Both the position numbers and the translations under genes were made by a program. The notes under the pieces are model-generated. The model saw nothing but the letters and a program-made list of their open reading frames with translations, was not told the DNA's origin and did not search any database. DNA of 64,000 nt from a bacterium. Lineage in GTDB: Bacteria > Verrucomicrobiota > Verrucomicrobiia > Limisphaerales > RI-55. Below are positions 63,229 through 64,000 of this stretch, one piece after another; the stretch's first letter is position 1; every line of letters begins with the position of its first letter. The stretch lies in contig WGOC01000017.1 of assembly GCA_016124235.1 (NCBI GenBank), forward strand, positions 226,967 to 290,966, given 5' to 3'.

Positions 63229-63326
63229 TTCAGTGCGTAATGAAGAGCGCGGAATGCGGAACGGGTTTTACGCGAATTTCAAGAATTGGCGCGAATTCGC
63301 GGAACTAGCGTGACAGGTAAATGCCA

Positions 63327-64000
63327 TCACGCCGCCAGCTTCTTCACTTCGGCGCGGATGATTGCCAATCCTTCGGCAGCCTCGCTCTTCGTGAGATTCA
63401 GTGCCGGTAACAAACGGAAAACCCGCAGGCCGGATGGGATGGTCATGAGCCCCGCTTCGTGTAGGCGATTAACCATCTGAATGGACGGCGCCTTGTCCAA
63501 TCCAGTGAACGCAGGAATTCTTTCCGCGAGTTCGATACCGATCAAAAAGCCCACGCCGCGCACTTCTGAAATCACCTGCGGAAACTCGTTCTTCAGCTTC
63601 AGCAATTCCGCCATCAGCCAGTCGCCCAAATGACGGACGTTATCGGCTAACTTGTCGCGTTCGATCACTTCAAAAATTTTCAACGCCACCGCGCAACCCA
63701 GTGGCGTTCCGCCAAAGGTCGTGCCATGCGTACCCGGCCCTAGCAGATCCCCGTACGGTTCGCGCACCCAGAAGGCACCGATTGGAAAACCGCCGCCCAA
63801 CGATTTGGCCATCGAGATAGCGTCGGGCAGAAACGCCTCGCCGCCGTCCACGCCTTCCAGGAGCCGTTGATAACTTTGAAACCGACCGCTCCGAAAATGA
63901 CCGCACTGCACGGCGTCGATCATCAGCAGCAGTTTTCGTTCATCGCACAATTTGCGCAGGCCGAGCAAATATTCCGGTTTGGCTGGCGTGATGCCGCCCT
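63327..64000 (-). CDS. Class III aminotransferase (acetylornithine type), 5'-partial
   Basis: C-terminal part of a PLP-dependent aminotransferase, most like acetylornithine/ornithine aminotransferases of arginine synthesis; the N-terminus lies beyond the window end and the frame is open to base 64000. Seen: LMIDAVQCGHFRSGRF (cofactor-ring Asp and Gln), the PLP Lys in ISMAKSLGGGFPIGA, HGTTFGGTPLGCAVAL and EVRGVGFLIGIELAE, ending FRLLPALNLTKSEAAEGL. Between the first two blocks it has LLEGVDGGEAFLPDA, longer than the usual 'VEPDI' link. Specificity cannot be settled without the N-terminus. Confidence 0.88.
   Translation of the reverse strand, partial: GGITPAKPEYLLGLRKLCDERKLLLMIDAVQCGHFRSGRFQSYQRLLEGVDGGEAFLPDAISMAKSLGGGFPIGAFWVREPYGDLLGPGTHGTTFGGTPLGCAVALKIFEVIERDKLADNVRHLGDWLMAELLKLKNEFPQVISEVRGVGFLIGIELAERIPAFTGLDKAPSIQMVNRLHEAGLMTIPSGLRVFRLLPALNLTKSEAAEGLAIIRAEVKKLAA

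Overview
The window is about 60% GC, densely coded and reads as chromosome of a polysaccharide-degrading member of the Verrucomicrobiota, probably near Pedosphaera/Limisphaerales. The signs are gloeo/verruco (TIGR03803) repeats, a PVC-type 'membrane-bound dehydrogenase' propeller protein, a pseudopilin remnant ending in the WNRDHQPH motif, many secreted glycosidases and a sulfatase, few clear Shine-Dalgarno sites, and small dispersed inverted-repeat elements. No rRNA, tRNA, CRISPR array, phage or transposase gene was seen.

Layout. 1-8.96 kb (+): the end of a GH92 mannosidase, an SGNH hydrolase, a secreted unknown protein, a formylglycine sulfatase and a 14-repeat GloVer protein. 9.0-11.3 kb: a BamE-like lipoprotein (+) and an ankyrin protein (-). 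11.6-18.9 kb (+): a sugar-acid cluster (tagaturonate epimerase UxaE, a xylose-isomerase-like TIM barrel, an L-fucose/L-galactose dehydrogenase-like aldo/keto reductase, a zinc alcohol dehydrogenase) interleaved with a SUKH-like protein, small unknown genes, a metallophosphoesterase and a PhyH dioxygenase with an apparent frameshift. 19.0-24.7 kb (+): a 1488-residue secreted protein (SGNH-like, propeller, HEAT, discoidin, azurin-like cupredoxin), a lipoprotein Cu/Zn superoxide dismutase and a YlbF-family protein with a Cys/Gly tail.

24.8-34.3 kb: a lipoprotein with a possible papain-like fold (-), a short acyl-adenylating ligase, a GH31 alpha-glucosidase, a 12-repeat propeller protein (-), a decayed pseudopilin gene beside a MITE-like element, and a polar amino-acid ABC transporter whose binding protein and permease are fused. 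34.6-41.5 kb: one 2286-codon gene joining GH2, a DUF4964/5127/4965/1793 glutaminase-like unit, a jelly-roll and GH127, which is the most unusual gene here. 41.5-48.3 kb: a HEAT membrane protein, a redoxin, BatA/VWA and DUF58 genes (-), then UbiA-like, methyltransferase and inositol-monophosphatase genes (+). 48.3-55.1 kb (-): subtilase, ThiD, a secreted protein and a DUF6600 protein. 55.4-64 kb: a coiled-coil lipoprotein and DUF302 protein (+), then on the minus strand aconitase, an enolase-superfamily dehydratase, YacG, MsrA, glycerate kinase and the C-terminal part of a class-III aminotransferase.

Taken together: exported GH92, GH2, GH127 and (probably) sulfatase enzymes would release mannose, arabinose or galactose-type sugars from complex glycans; GH31, UxaE, the aldo/keto reductase, the alcohol dehydrogenase, the enolase-superfamily enzyme and glycerate kinase fit downstream sugar and sugar-acid catabolism. 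Functions are assigned by motif and remembered family features only; no database search was run.
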